Assembly: GCF_024723735.1 (NCBI RefSeq)
Contig: NZ_JANQDU010000003.1
Coordinates: 496,001-560,000, forward strand
Direction: 5' to 3'
From: Frigidibacter sp. ROC022
Lineage (GTDB): Bacteria; Pseudomonadota; Alphaproteobacteria; Rhodobacterales; Rhodobacteraceae
DNA length: 64,000 nt
The translations under genes and the position numbers were made by a program. Below are positions 54,965 through 63,136 of the stretch, one piece after another. Under the pieces are notes generated by a model. It searched no databases, was not told the origin of the DNA, and saw nothing but the letters and a program-made list of their open reading frames with translations. The first letter of the stretch is position 1. Each line of letters begins with the position of its first letter.

Positions 54965-55920
54965 CAGACACTCCTCGTGACGAACAGGAGCAGGGCACCG
55001 AGCAGTGCCAGCATCAGGGCGGTGCCGATGAAGTTCGGCACCCGGAAGACCCGCATCTTGGCGATCGAGGTCTCGAACAGCGCCAGCAGGGTTCCGGCCA
55101 CCGCCAGCTTGGCGACATAGAGCAGCAGCGCCAGCCCGTGCCGGGCCAGACCGTCCCCGGGCTGGGCGATGCCCCAGGGAAAGAAGATGCAGCCGATCAG
55201 CGAGACATAGAGCAGCAGCTTCAGCGCCGAGGCCAGTTCGATCATCGCCAGGTGGCGGCCGGAGTATTCCAGCACCATCGCCTCGTGCACCATGGTCAGT
55301 TCCAGGTGGGTGCTGGGGTTGTCCACCGGAATCCGGGCGTTCTCTGCCAGCGCCACGATCACCAGCGCGATCAGCCCCATGCCCAGTGTCACCCGCAGCC
55401 CGACCTCGGGGCTGGCCAGATAGGCCGAGACATGGGACAGCTGCGTCGATCCGGCGACCAGCGCCAGCGAGAAGACGGTCAGCAGCATCGCCGGTTCGGC
55501 CAGCGTCGCGATCATCATCTCGCGCGACGATCCGATGCCGCCGAAACTGGTGCCGACATCCATCCCAGCCAGTGCCAGGAAGAAGCGGGCGCTGCCCAGA
55601 AGTGCGACAATCGCGATCAGGTCGGCGGTCCAGCTGAACTGGAGCCCGGTGGAGAAGGTCGGCACCAGCGCCGCCGCGACCCAGGTGCCGGCAAAGACCA
55701 TGTAGGGCGTCACCCGGAACAGCCACGAGGCGTTTTCGGCCAGCACCACCTCCTTGCGCATCAGCCGCAGGATGTCGCGATAGGGCTGGATCAGCGGGGC
55801 GCCGCGATGCCGGGTCAGCCGCGCCTTGACCCGGCGCACGATGCCCACCAGCAGCGGCGCCAGCGCCACCACCAGCAGCATCTGGATGCCCTGAACGAAG
55901 AGTTGAAGGATCATCTCCAC
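54964..55920 (-). CDS. hyfC: Hydrogenase-4 component C (NuoH-like membrane subunit)
   Basis: A 318-residue NuoH/HycD-type protein that joins the soluble module to the proton pumps. Conserved cytoplasmic loops include RLTRHRGAPLIQPYRDILRL near residue 35 and the acidic, quinone-cavity-like part AENARIPVDNPSTHLELTMVHEAMVLEYSG near 215-240, with the Glu cluster intact. About eight helices. It overlaps the end of the HyfB-like gene by 10 bp. The retained NuoH cavity residues are compatible with energy coupling even without NiFe chemistry. Confidence 0.93.
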   Translation of the reverse strand: MEMILQLFVQGIQMLLVVALAPLLVGIVRRVKARLTRHRGAPLIQPYRDILRLMRKEVVLAENASWLFRVTPYMVFAGTWVAAALVPTFSTGLQFSWTADLIAIVALLGSARFFLALAGMDVGTSFGGIGSSREMMIATLAEPAMLLTVFSLALVAGSTQLSHVSAYLASPEVGLRVTLGMGLIALVIVALAENARIPVDNPSTHLELTMVHEAMVLEYSGRHLAMIELASALKLLLYVSLIGCIFFPWGIAQPGDGLARHGLALLLYVAKLAVAGTLLALFETSIAKMRVFRVPNFIGTALMLALLGALLLFVTRSV

Positions 55921-57923
55921 AGCATCAGCCCCACCAGCAGCACGATCAGAGACATGAAGACCAGGGTCAGGTAGCGCCGGATCGTCAGGAACTGCAGCCG
56001 GTTCATCCGTGTCGTGACATAGGTCACGGCCAGGGCCAGCCGCAGGTAGATGCCGTTCCAGCTCGGATCGCCGACCAGCAGCTCATGCCGCGCCGGGCCT
56101 GTATCGCCCGGGGGCGGCATGGTCACCGTTTCGCGGGCGCCCAGAAGATCGGTGCCATAGACGCGCCGGATCGGCTGGGCAAAGCCACCGGCGCTGTATT
56201 GGGTCAGCGGGCTGGCGTCGGGGAAGCCGCAGTCCCAGGCCGGGGCGCGGCGCAGCCGGTCCGAGGCAAAGCGGTGCACCGCCCAGGCGGCGGCCGAGGC
56301 CGAGAGGGCGACGAAGACGAAGACCAGCATGCCGCTGTAGGAACTGCGTGACTCGGCGATCGGGATGATGGTGAACCAGGTCTCGTCGGCCTGCACCGGC
56401 AGCCGCCCGGACAGCATCGCATCGACGACAGGGGCCATCGCGTCGATCACGGTGCCGGGGAAGATGCCGGCCAGCAGGCAGGTGGCCGCCAGCAGTGCCA
56501 TCGCCGTCAGCGAGACCCGATCGACCTCCTGCGCATTCGCCGCCGCTTCGCTGTGCGGCCGGCCGAGGAAGCCGACCCCGTAAATCCGCACGAAACAGGC
56601 CGCCGCCAGCGCCGCCGCCAGCGCCAGCAGCCCGCCGGCCGCCGGGATGATCATCTGCACGGCCGCTTGCGGCGCGTCGGGGCTGAGCAGCACGGCCTGG
56701 AATATCAGCCATTCCGAGGCGAAGCCGTTCAGCGGCGGCAGGGCCGAGATCGCCATCGCGCCGACCAGCACCAGGAAGCTGGTCACCGGCATCCGGTGGA
56801 TCAGCCCGCCCAGGCCGTCCAGATCGCGCAGACCGGTGGCGTTCAGCACCGATCCGGCGCCCATGAACAGCAGGCTCTTGAAAGCCATGTGGTTGAAGAT
56901 GTGGAACAATGCCGCGGTGAAGGCCAGGGCGGCGGCGGCCGTCATCCCGTTGGCGCGGAACGCCATGGCCAGGCCGAGGGCGGCGAAGATCACCCCGATG
57001 TTCTCGATCGTGCTGTAGGCCAGCGCACGCTTCAGGTCGCGCTCCATCATCGCCAGCAGGATGCCGAGAACCGCGGTTCCGGCACCCAGCAGGATCACCA
57101 CCGGGCTGGCCCACCAGGCGACCGGGCCGAGCAGGTCGAAGACCACCCGGATGAACCCGTAGAGCGCCACCTTGGTCATCACCCCGCTCATCAGGGCCGA
57201 GACATGGCTGGGGGCGGCGGGGTGCGCCAGCGGCAGCCAGACATGCAGCGGCGCCAGGCCCGCCTTCGATCCGGCGCCCAGCAGCATCAGCCCGAGGATC
57301 GCCACCGCCATCAGCGGCGGGTGCGCGGTGCCGCGCATCGCGTCGAACTGATAGGCGCCGTCCGGGCCGGCCAGCAGACCGAAGGCCAGCAGCAGCGACA
57401 TGGTGCCGAAGCCGGCCATGACCAGATAGACATAGCCGGCCTTGCGGGCGTCCTCCTCCTGATGATGGGTCAACACCAGCGCCCAGGACAGGAGCGACAT
57501 CACCTCCCAGGACAGCAGGAAGCTGAAGGCATCGGCGGCCAGCAGAACCAGCGCCATGGCGCCGAGGAAGGCCGGGTAGAAGGGCAGCACCCGCATCGGG
57601 GCATGTTCATGCCGGCCATAGCCGATGGCGTAGAGGCTGATGATGCCGCCGCCGAAGCCGAGCACCACCAGAAAGAATGCCGTGAGCGCATCAAAGGCGA
57701 AATGGGCACCCATCCAGGGCAGGCCCAGCGGCAGGACCCGGCTCGTCCCGATCCCCAGCCCGCCGAGCCCGGCCAGCCCGCTCAGCGCAAGAACTGCGCA
57801 GAGCAGGCCAGAGGCGCTGTAGACGACGGCGGACGACCGGCCCCGGCCCTGACCCAGCAGCGCGAGAGGCCCCAGCCCGAGCAGCAGTCCGGCCGTCAGC
57901 AGACAGAGATCAACCGCCGACAT
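55911..57923 (-). CDS. hyfB: Hydrogenase-4 component B / antiporter-like subunit
   Basis: A 670-residue NuoL-like proton-pumping subunit with about 16 helices and the long C-terminal extension typical of HyfB/HycC (E. coli HyfB has 672). Charged pump residues are present: Glu140 (LLSWEVMSLLSW), Lys220 and His227 (GSKAGLAPLHVWL), His240 and Lys251. A soluble C-terminal loop with WDCGFPDASPLTQYSAGGF precedes the last helix. The gene overlaps the XRE regulator by 14 bp, so the regulator is part of the operon. Confidence 0.93.
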   Translation of the reverse strand: MSAVDLCLLTAGLLLGLGPLALLGQGRGRSSAVVYSASGLLCAVLALSGLAGLGGLGIGTSRVLPLGLPWMGAHFAFDALTAFFLVVLGFGGGIISLYAIGYGRHEHAPMRVLPFYPAFLGAMALVLLAADAFSFLLSWEVMSLLSWALVLTHHQEEDARKAGYVYLVMAGFGTMSLLLAFGLLAGPDGAYQFDAMRGTAHPPLMAVAILGLMLLGAGSKAGLAPLHVWLPLAHPAAPSHVSALMSGVMTKVALYGFIRVVFDLLGPVAWWASPVVILLGAGTAVLGILLAMMERDLKRALAYSTIENIGVIFAALGLAMAFRANGMTAAAALAFTAALFHIFNHMAFKSLLFMGAGSVLNATGLRDLDGLGGLIHRMPVTSFLVLVGAMAISALPPLNGFASEWLIFQAVLLSPDAPQAAVQMIIPAAGGLLALAAALAAACFVRIYGVGFLGRPHSEAAANAQEVDRVSLTAMALLAATCLLAGIFPGTVIDAMAPVVDAMLSGRLPVQADETWFTIIPIAESRSSYSGMLVFVFVALSASAAAWAVHRFASDRLRRAPAWDCGFPDASPLTQYSAGGFAQPIRRVYGTDLLGARETVTMPPPGDTGPARHELLVGDPSWNGIYLRLALAVTYVTTRMNRLQFLTIRRYLTLVFMSLIVLLVGLMLWR

Positions 57924-58206
57924 TCTTTGCCTCTTCCTGCTTGTCCGGGGCGGGGGTGTCGGGGCTCTTCAATCGGACGCCGCGGCCGCCGGTGCTGCTG
58001 ACCATCCCTTCCGAGATGATCTCGACTCCGGCACGGTCCAGCGCCTCGATGATCCGGGTCAGGCTTTCGACGATGCCGCGCACATTGCCCTGGCTGGCCT
58101 CCATGCGCTGCACGGTGGGCACCGAGACGCCGGCAAGGCTGGCCAGCGTCTTCTGGTCGATTCCCAGAAGCGCCCGCGCGGCCCGAAGCTGGGCGGCCGT
58201 GATCAT
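57910..58206 (-). CDS. XRE-family helix-turn-helix regulator leading the Ehr operon
   Basis: A 98-residue protein with an N-terminal XRE HTH (about residues 4-58): AAQLRAARALLGIDQKTLASLAGVSVPTVQRMEAS, the second helix pair being the recognition part. The rest is a short acidic/Lys-rich tail. Its end overlaps the HyfB-like gene by 14 bp, so it is expressed with the complex and may regulate it. The ribosome site before the ATG is weak. No clear operator was found in the 195 bp before it. Confidence 0.85.
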   Translation of the reverse strand: MITAAQLRAARALLGIDQKTLASLAGVSVPTVQRMEASQGNVRGIVESLTRIIEALDRAGVEIISEGMVSSTGGRGVRLKSPDTPAPDKQEEAKNVGG

Positions 58207-58401
58207 GTCGAGGTTCCAAACACGCTGTTCCTACCCTTGTCGGTTGGCCCCGGTCGGATCCGCCGGGCGCCGCCGCCGTGCCGCTCTTCGGGGCGCCGTC
58301 CCGGCCCCGGCCGGCCGCATGGGGCAGGTTCTGCCGGGGCAGGGGCGCAGGTGCCGGGAAAGCGCGACATCGGCCATGGTCTGTTCGCTATGCCGGGCCC
58401 G

Positions 58402-60210
58402 TCAATAGACGCGCTTCTTCGGCAGGATGCGCTTCGGGTCGATCCCGCCCTCGGCCTTGGTGGTCAGCGGCGACTCGTGAACGTTGCGATAGCCGAGCTT
58501 GACCTTGCCCTTGGGGTCGATCCACGCCAGCGTGTGCTTGCGCCAGTTCTTGTCGTCGCGGTCGGGGAAATCCTCGTGCGCATGGGCGCCCCGGCTCTCC
58601 TTGCGGGCCTCGGCGCCGTAGATGATCGGCAGCGCGTTGGCCATCAGGTTCTCGAGTTCGAGCGTTTCCATCAGGTCGCTGTTCCAGACCATCGACCGGT
58701 CGGTGACCTTGAGGTCGCTCATGTCGTTCCAGACTTCGGAAATCTCTTCGCAGCCCTGCTTGAGCGAGGCGCTGGTCCGGAACACGGCGGCGTTGGACTG
58801 CATCGAGCGCTGCATCTTCAGCCGCACTTCCGCGGTCGGGCTCTGGCCATTGGCGTGCCGGACCTTGTCGAAGCGGTCCAGGATATTGTCGATCTGCGCC
58901 GGGGTGGCCTGCGGCGTGGCGGACTGGCGATCGACGACCTCGCCGGCCCGGATCGAGGCAGCGCGGCCCAGCACCACGAGGTCGAGCAGCGAGTTGGTGC
59001 CGAGCCGGTTGGCGCCATGCAGCGAGGCCGAGGCCGCCTCGCCACAGGCCATCAGCCCCGGCACCACCGCATCGTGATCCTTGGGCGTCGGGTTCAGCAC
59101 CTCGCCCCAGTAATTGGTCGGAATCCCGCCCATGTTGTAATGGCAGGTCGGGATCACCGGAATCGGCTCCTTGGTGACATCGACGCCGCAGAAGATGCGC
59201 ACGGTTTCCGAGATGCCGGGCAGCCGCTCGTGCAGGGTTTCCGCCGGCAGGTGGCTGAGGTTCAGATGGATGTGGTCCTTCAGCGGCCCGACGCCGCGGC
59301 CTTCGCGGATTTCCATCGTCATGCAGCGGCTGACGACATCGCGGCTGGCCAGGTCCTTGTAGGTCGGCGCATAGCGTTCCATGAAACGCTCGCCTTCCGA
59401 GTTGGTCAGATAGCCGCCTTCGCCCCGCGCGCCCTCGGTGATCAGCGGTCCGACGCCGTAGATGCCGGTCGGGTGGAACTGGACGAACTCCATGTCCTGC
59501 ATCGGCAATCCGGCGCGGGTGATCAGACCGGCACCGTCGCCGGTGCAGGTATGCGCCGAGGTGCAGGAGAAATAGGCCCGCCCGGCGCCGCCGGTGGCCA
59601 GCACGACCATCTTGGCGTTGAACACATGAATCGTGCCGTCGTCGAGCTTCCAGGCCACCACGCCCTGACACTGCCCGTCATCGGACATCAGCAGGTCCAG
59701 CGCGAAATACTCGACATAGAACTCGGCGTTGTGCTTCAGGCTCTGGCCGTAGAGCGTATGCAGCATCGCGTGGCCGGTGCGGTCGGCGGCGGCGCAGGCG
59801 CGCGAGGTGGGCGGGCCTTCGCCGAATTCCGTCGTATGGCCGCCGAAGGGTCGCTGGTAGATCTTGCCATCCTCGGTGCGGCTGAAGGGCAGGCCGTAGT
59901 GTTCGAGCTCGTAGACCGCGCGCGGCGCCTCGCGGGTCACGTATTCGATCGTGTCGTTGTCGCCCAGCCAGTCCGAGCCCTTGATCGTGTCATACATGTG
60001 CCATTGCCAGTGGTCGGGGCCCATGTTGGCCAGCGAGGCGGCGATGCCGCCCTGGGCCGCGACGGTATGGCTGCGGGTCGGGAAGACCTTGGTCACGCAG
60101 GCGGTGCGCAGACCCTGTTCGGCCATCCCGAGCGTGGCGCGCAGACCGGCGCCACCGGCCCCAACAACGACGACATCATAGTCATGTGTCTCATATTCAT
60201 ATGCAGCCAT
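58402..60210 (-). CDS. sdhA: Succinate dehydrogenase flavoprotein subunit
   Basis: A 602-residue complete SdhA: FAD-binding Rossmann [13 protein letters not shown], covalent-FAD His48 ([11 protein letters not shown]), substrate residues in QFHPTGI and the catalytic Arg region [24 protein letters not shown], and [18 protein letters not shown]. It oxidises succinate to fumarate. Strong AAGGAG ribosome site. Unusually, neither sdhB nor the sdhC/sdhD anchors are next to it: 195 bp downstream begins the Ehr operon, and the 479 bp upstream have no gene. It may be the main copy split from its operon or a second copy. Confidence 0.95.
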   Translation of the reverse strand: MAAYEYETHDYDVVVVGAGGAGLRATLGMAEQGLRTACVTKVFPTRSHTVAAQGGIAASLANMGPDHWQWHMYDTIKGSDWLGDNDTIEYVTREAPRAVYELEHYGLPFSRTEDGKIYQRPFGGHTTEFGEGPPTSRACAAADRTGHAMLHTLYGQSLKHNAEFYVEYFALDLLMSDDGQCQGVVAWKLDDGTIHVFNAKMVVLATGGAGRAYFSCTSAHTCTGDGAGLITRAGLPMQDMEFVQFHPTGIYGVGPLITEGARGEGGYLTNSEGERFMERYAPTYKDLASRDVVSRCMTMEIREGRGVGPLKDHIHLNLSHLPAETLHERLPGISETVRIFCGVDVTKEPIPVIPTCHYNMGGIPTNYWGEVLNPTPKDHDAVVPGLMACGEAASASLHGANRLGTNSLLDLVVLGRAASIRAGEVVDRQSATPQATPAQIDNILDRFDKVRHANGQSPTAEVRLKMQRSMQSNAAVFRTSASLKQGCEEISEVWNDMSDLKVTDRSMVWNSDLMETLELENLMANALPIIYGAEARKESRGAHAHEDFPDRDDKNWRKHTLAWIDPKGKVKLGYRNVHESPLTTKAEGGIDPKRILPKKRVY

Positions 60211-60689
60211 GACGGAGCTCCTTCTCGGGGTGCGATGCTGGGGAGGGCGAAAGGGTCGGGGCGGACGGCCCGGGTCTGCGGTGCGGAGGCGATGAAAGCG
60301 GTCGGTCGCGCGTCGCCATGATCATCCCTCCTGCCGCCGTTGCGCGCCGGGCCTTGGTTGTGCGTGCCGGCCATGGCGCTGTGCCGCCCTTCATCGCCCG
60401 GTCTGCCCGGGCGCGCAGGGACATCGGGGCCGCGCCTGCTGGTCGCCTGCCGGCGCCGAATCTGGACGAAATGCCTGTGACGGCGGATCGGCGGTGCGAT
60501 TGGGGCAGCATGTCATGCGGCTGTGCTGATGTCTCACGCATTAGTTATGAGGTTCTGGAGGTGGCCGCAAGGCGCTTTTCGGCGACCCCGGCGGCGGGCG
60601 CAGCGATTTGTCCCGGGACCGGGGCGGGGCGGGCGGCTGCCCGGCAAAGGCAGCCCCCGCGCCGGGGCGTGATGGTGCTGCGGCGTGGG
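60211..60689. other. Intergenic region without a gene, two hairpins
   Basis: No protein of natural composition is encoded on either strand in these 479 bp. Two perfect 7-bp stems are seen: 60395-60401 with 60407-60413, and 60635-60641 with 60649-60655; the latter lies 35 bp beyond the deacetylase stop and could end that operon, though no T-run follows. A more AT-rich patch near 60500-60560 may carry the sdhA promoter. No remnant of sdhC or sdhD was recognised. Confidence 0.6.
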
Positions 60690-61724
60690 TCAGCCCCGGC
60701 CGGCCGCGTCCTGATAACCGGTCAGCACAGCGGTCAGATTTGCCCCGAGGTCGTCGCAGATGTAGCCGCCTTCCTGCACGAAGAGACAGGGCAGCCCGAG
60801 CCCGGCGATCCGGGCGCCGATCCGGGCAAAGCCGGCCCTCGTCACCGCCAGCCCCTTGAACGGGTCGCCGATGTAGGCATCCAGTCCGAGCGCCACCACC
60901 ACCACGTCGGCGCCGAAGGCCCGGACCCGTTCCAGCGCCGTGTCGAGCGTCGCGAGATAGGCGTCGTCCCCGGTGCCGCGCGGCAGCGGCAGGTTCAGGT
61001 TGTAGCCCAGCCCGTCGCCGGCGCCGCGTTCATGCGCCTGGCCCCAGAAGAACGGATAGAAGCGTTCGGGGTCGGCATGGATCGAGACGGTCAGCACGTC
61101 GCTGCGGCGGTAGAAGATGCCCTGGGTGCCGTTGCCGTGGTGCACGTCCACATCCAGGATCGCAGGGCGCAGCCCCTGGCCGCGCAGGCGTTCGGCCGCG
61201 ATGCCGGAGTTGTTCAGAAAGCAGAACCCCCCGGCCAGGTCGCCAAAGGCGTGATGTCCGGGCGGGCGGGCCAGTGCATAGGCCGAGGTCTCGCCGGTCA
61301 GGATCAGGTCGGCCCCGGTGATGGCGCTCTGCGCCGACCAATAGGCGGCCTCCCAGGTGCCCTCGGCGATCGGGCAGGCGGTGTCGGCCTGATGGAACCC
61401 GGCCTGACCGACGGCGGATTTCGGGTAGCTGTCGGTGCGGCTGGCGGGGTGGATGTTGGGAATGACCTCCGCGCCGGCGCCCTCGATCCGCTTCCAGCGG
61501 GTGTGGATGTTCTTCAGAAAGGTCAGGTATTCCGGCGAGTGCAGCGCCGCGATCGGGCCCGGCCCGGCATCCTGCGGCGGCTCGACACTGCATCCGGCCT
61601 CTCTTGCGCCGGTCAGCAACCGCTCGATCCGCTCGGCCTGTTCCGGGTTCGGCAGGATGGCGCCGTTGGCCATGAAATGGCGCGGCTGGTGCTTCCACTG
61701 GCGCTCGTCGAAGATGGCTTTCAT
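60690..61724 (-). CDS. Histone-deacetylase family protein, acetylpolyamine amidohydrolase-like
   Basis: A 344-residue zinc deacetylase, alignable from end to end with bacterial acetylpolyamine amidohydrolase (341 residues in Mycoplana). The catalytic His pair is in RPPGHHAFGD, zinc ligands in DVDVHHGNGTQ and the later Asp in GLDAYIGDP; the Tyr of QEGGY completes the site. It would remove acetyl groups from acetylated polyamines or related amines in the cytoplasm. Its ATG overlaps the stop of a GNAT acetyltransferase by 4 bp, so an acetyl-adding and an acetyl-removing enzyme are made together. Confidence 0.9.
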   Translation of the reverse strand: MKAIFDERQWKHQPRHFMANGAILPNPEQAERIERLLTGAREAGCSVEPPQDAGPGPIAALHSPEYLTFLKNIHTRWKRIEGAGAEVIPNIHPASRTDSYPKSAVGQAGFHQADTACPIAEGTWEAAYWSAQSAITGADLILTGETSAYALARPPGHHAFGDLAGGFCFLNNSGIAAERLRGQGLRPAILDVDVHHGNGTQGIFYRRSDVLTVSIHADPERFYPFFWGQAHERGAGDGLGYNLNLPLPRGTGDDAYLATLDTALERVRAFGADVVVVALGLDAYIGDPFKGLAVTRAGFARIGARIAGLGLPCLFVQEGGYICDDLGANLTAVLTGYQDAAGRG

Positions 61725-62203
61725 CGGGTCTCTCCCAGTCTGTCCAGCGCCGCGCCGGTCAGGATCATGTTGGTGTCGCCGGACTGGGCGGCGAAGCCGA
61801 GCCGGTCATAGACGGCGCGGGCGCCCGGGTTGTCGTCATAGACGGTCAGCTTCAGATAGTGCCCGGTCTTGCGGCGCCGGCCTTCGCGCAGGGTCGCGGC
61901 CAGAAGCCGCCGCGCAAGACCCTTGCCGCGGACCTCGGGCGCGACCCAGAGATCGCTGACGAACAGCCCCGCGCCGCCGTAGATCGTCGAGAACACCGGC
62001 GCCGCCAGGGTGGCGCCCATCGGCCGGTCGCCGCGCCGGGCCAGCAGCGCCAGGAACGCCGCACCCGGATCGCAGAGGGCCTGGGTCAGCAGGTCCGGCC
62101 CGGCGCGGTAGCTGTCGTCCAGATCGGCGGCCAGTCGGCGCAGGGCGGAGTCGAGAAGCGGAATGTCGGCCCTTGTGACCGCAGCGATGGCAATTTCGTC
62201 CAT
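61721..62203 (-). CDS. GNAT family N-acetyltransferase
   Basis: A 160-residue acyl-CoA N-acyltransferase. The acetyl-CoA pyrophosphate loop is VAPEVRGKGLARRLLA (motif A, near residue 95), preceded by the strand LFVSDLWV and followed by LTVYDDNPGARAVYDRLGF. The N-terminal part EIAIAAVTRADIPLLDSAL is typical. The substrate is unknown; its coupling to a polyamine-type deacetylase suggests a small amine. It starts 3 bp after the beta-keto-acid cleavage enzyme. Confidence 0.88.
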   Translation of the reverse strand: MDEIAIAAVTRADIPLLDSALRRLAADLDDSYRAGPDLLTQALCDPGAAFLALLARRGDRPMGATLAAPVFSTIYGGAGLFVSDLWVAPEVRGKGLARRLLAATLREGRRRKTGHYLKLTVYDDNPGARAVYDRLGFAAQSGDTNMILTGAALDRLGETR

Positions 62204-62206
62204 GGC

Positions 62207-63133
62207 TCAGATTCCCGTCCGGTCGCCGCCCTTGAGATGCAGCATCGCACGGGCCTCGTCCGGGCTGGCCACGCTGCGGCCCAGCTCTTCGACGATGCGG
62301 CGGATCTTTTCAACCTGTTCGGCATTGTTGCGCGCCAGCACCCCGCGCGAGATCATCAGGCTGTCCTCCAGCCCGACGCGAACATGGCCGCCGAGAATGG
62401 CCGCCATGGTGATCAGCGGCATCTGGTGCCGCCCCGCCGCCAGCACCGAGAAGGCATAGTCGTCCCCGAACAGCTTGTCGGCAATCAGCTTCATGTGGGT
62501 CAGGTTCTCGGGGTCCGGCCCGATCCCGCCCAGCACGCCGAAGACGAACTGGATGAACAGCGGTCCCCGCACCAGCCCGCGATCCACGAAATGGCGCAGC
62601 ATGTAGAGATGGCTGACGTCGTAGCATTCGAACTCGAACCGGGCGCCGCGCCGGGTGCCCAGCTCGTCCAGGATATGCGCCATGTCGCGCGGCGTGTTCT
62701 TGAACACCAGGTCGTCCGAACCTTCCAGGAACGGCTTTTCCCAGTCGTATTTCCATTCGCTGATCCGCTCCGCCGCCGGGTAGAGGGCGAAGTTCATCGT
62801 GCCCATGTTCAGCGAGCACATCTCGGGCTCGGCCAGTTTCGGCGCCGCCAGTCGGTCCTCCAGGCTCATCGTCGCGCTGCCGCCGGTCGAGATGTTCAGC
62901 ACCGCGTCGCAGCGCTGCTTGATCTGCGGCAGGAAGGCCATGAAATGCCCGGTATCCGCCGAGGGGCGGCCGTCTGCCGGATCGCGGGCGTGCAGGTGCA
63001 GGATCGCGGCCCCGGCGGCCGAGGCGCCGATGGCATTGTCGGTGATCTCCTCGGCGGTTACCGGCAGATAGGGCGACATCGACGGGGTGTGGATCGAGCC
63101 GGTGACGGCGCAGGTGATGATGATCTTCGACAT
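62207..63133 (-). CDS. Beta-keto acid cleavage enzyme (BKACE, DUF849)
   Basis: A 308-residue zinc-dependent TIM barrel. Family members condense a beta-keto acid with acetyl-CoA and split it to acetoacetate and a new CoA ester; the first known was Kce of lysine fermentation. Seen here: KIIITCAVTGSIHTPSMSPYLPVT, the zinc motif AILHLHARDP, NISTGG, and the later segments QFVFGVLGGIG and GGHVRVGLEDS. Which beta-keto acid is used (for example dehydrocarnitine or 3-keto-5-aminohexanoate) cannot be told from sequence. Gaps to both neighbours are only 3 bp. Confidence 0.9.
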   Translation of the reverse strand: MSKIIITCAVTGSIHTPSMSPYLPVTAEEITDNAIGASAAGAAILHLHARDPADGRPSADTGHFMAFLPQIKQRCDAVLNISTGGSATMSLEDRLAAPKLAEPEMCSLNMGTMNFALYPAAERISEWKYDWEKPFLEGSDDLVFKNTPRDMAHILDELGTRRGARFEFECYDVSHLYMLRHFVDRGLVRGPLFIQFVFGVLGGIGPDPENLTHMKLIADKLFGDDYAFSVLAAGRHQMPLITMAAILGGHVRVGLEDSLMISRGVLARNNAEQVEKIRRIVEELGRSVASPDEARAMLHLKGGDRTGI

Positions 63134-63136
63134 TGG

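Noticed and set aside
58212-58231. Two GTTCC repeats upstream of the XRE gene that resemble a LexA box
   Set aside because: The GTTC half-sites are 10-11 nt apart, not 7 as in alphaproteobacterial LexA operators.
58237-60321. Plus-strand open frame of about 690 codons opposite sdhA
   Set aside because: Shadow of sdhA, which has every catalytic motif; the antisense protein shows no family features.
60211-60689. A remnant of sdhD or sdhC upstream of sdhA
   Set aside because: Neither strand encodes a stretch with transmembrane helices or heme-ligand histidines of the Sdh anchor family.
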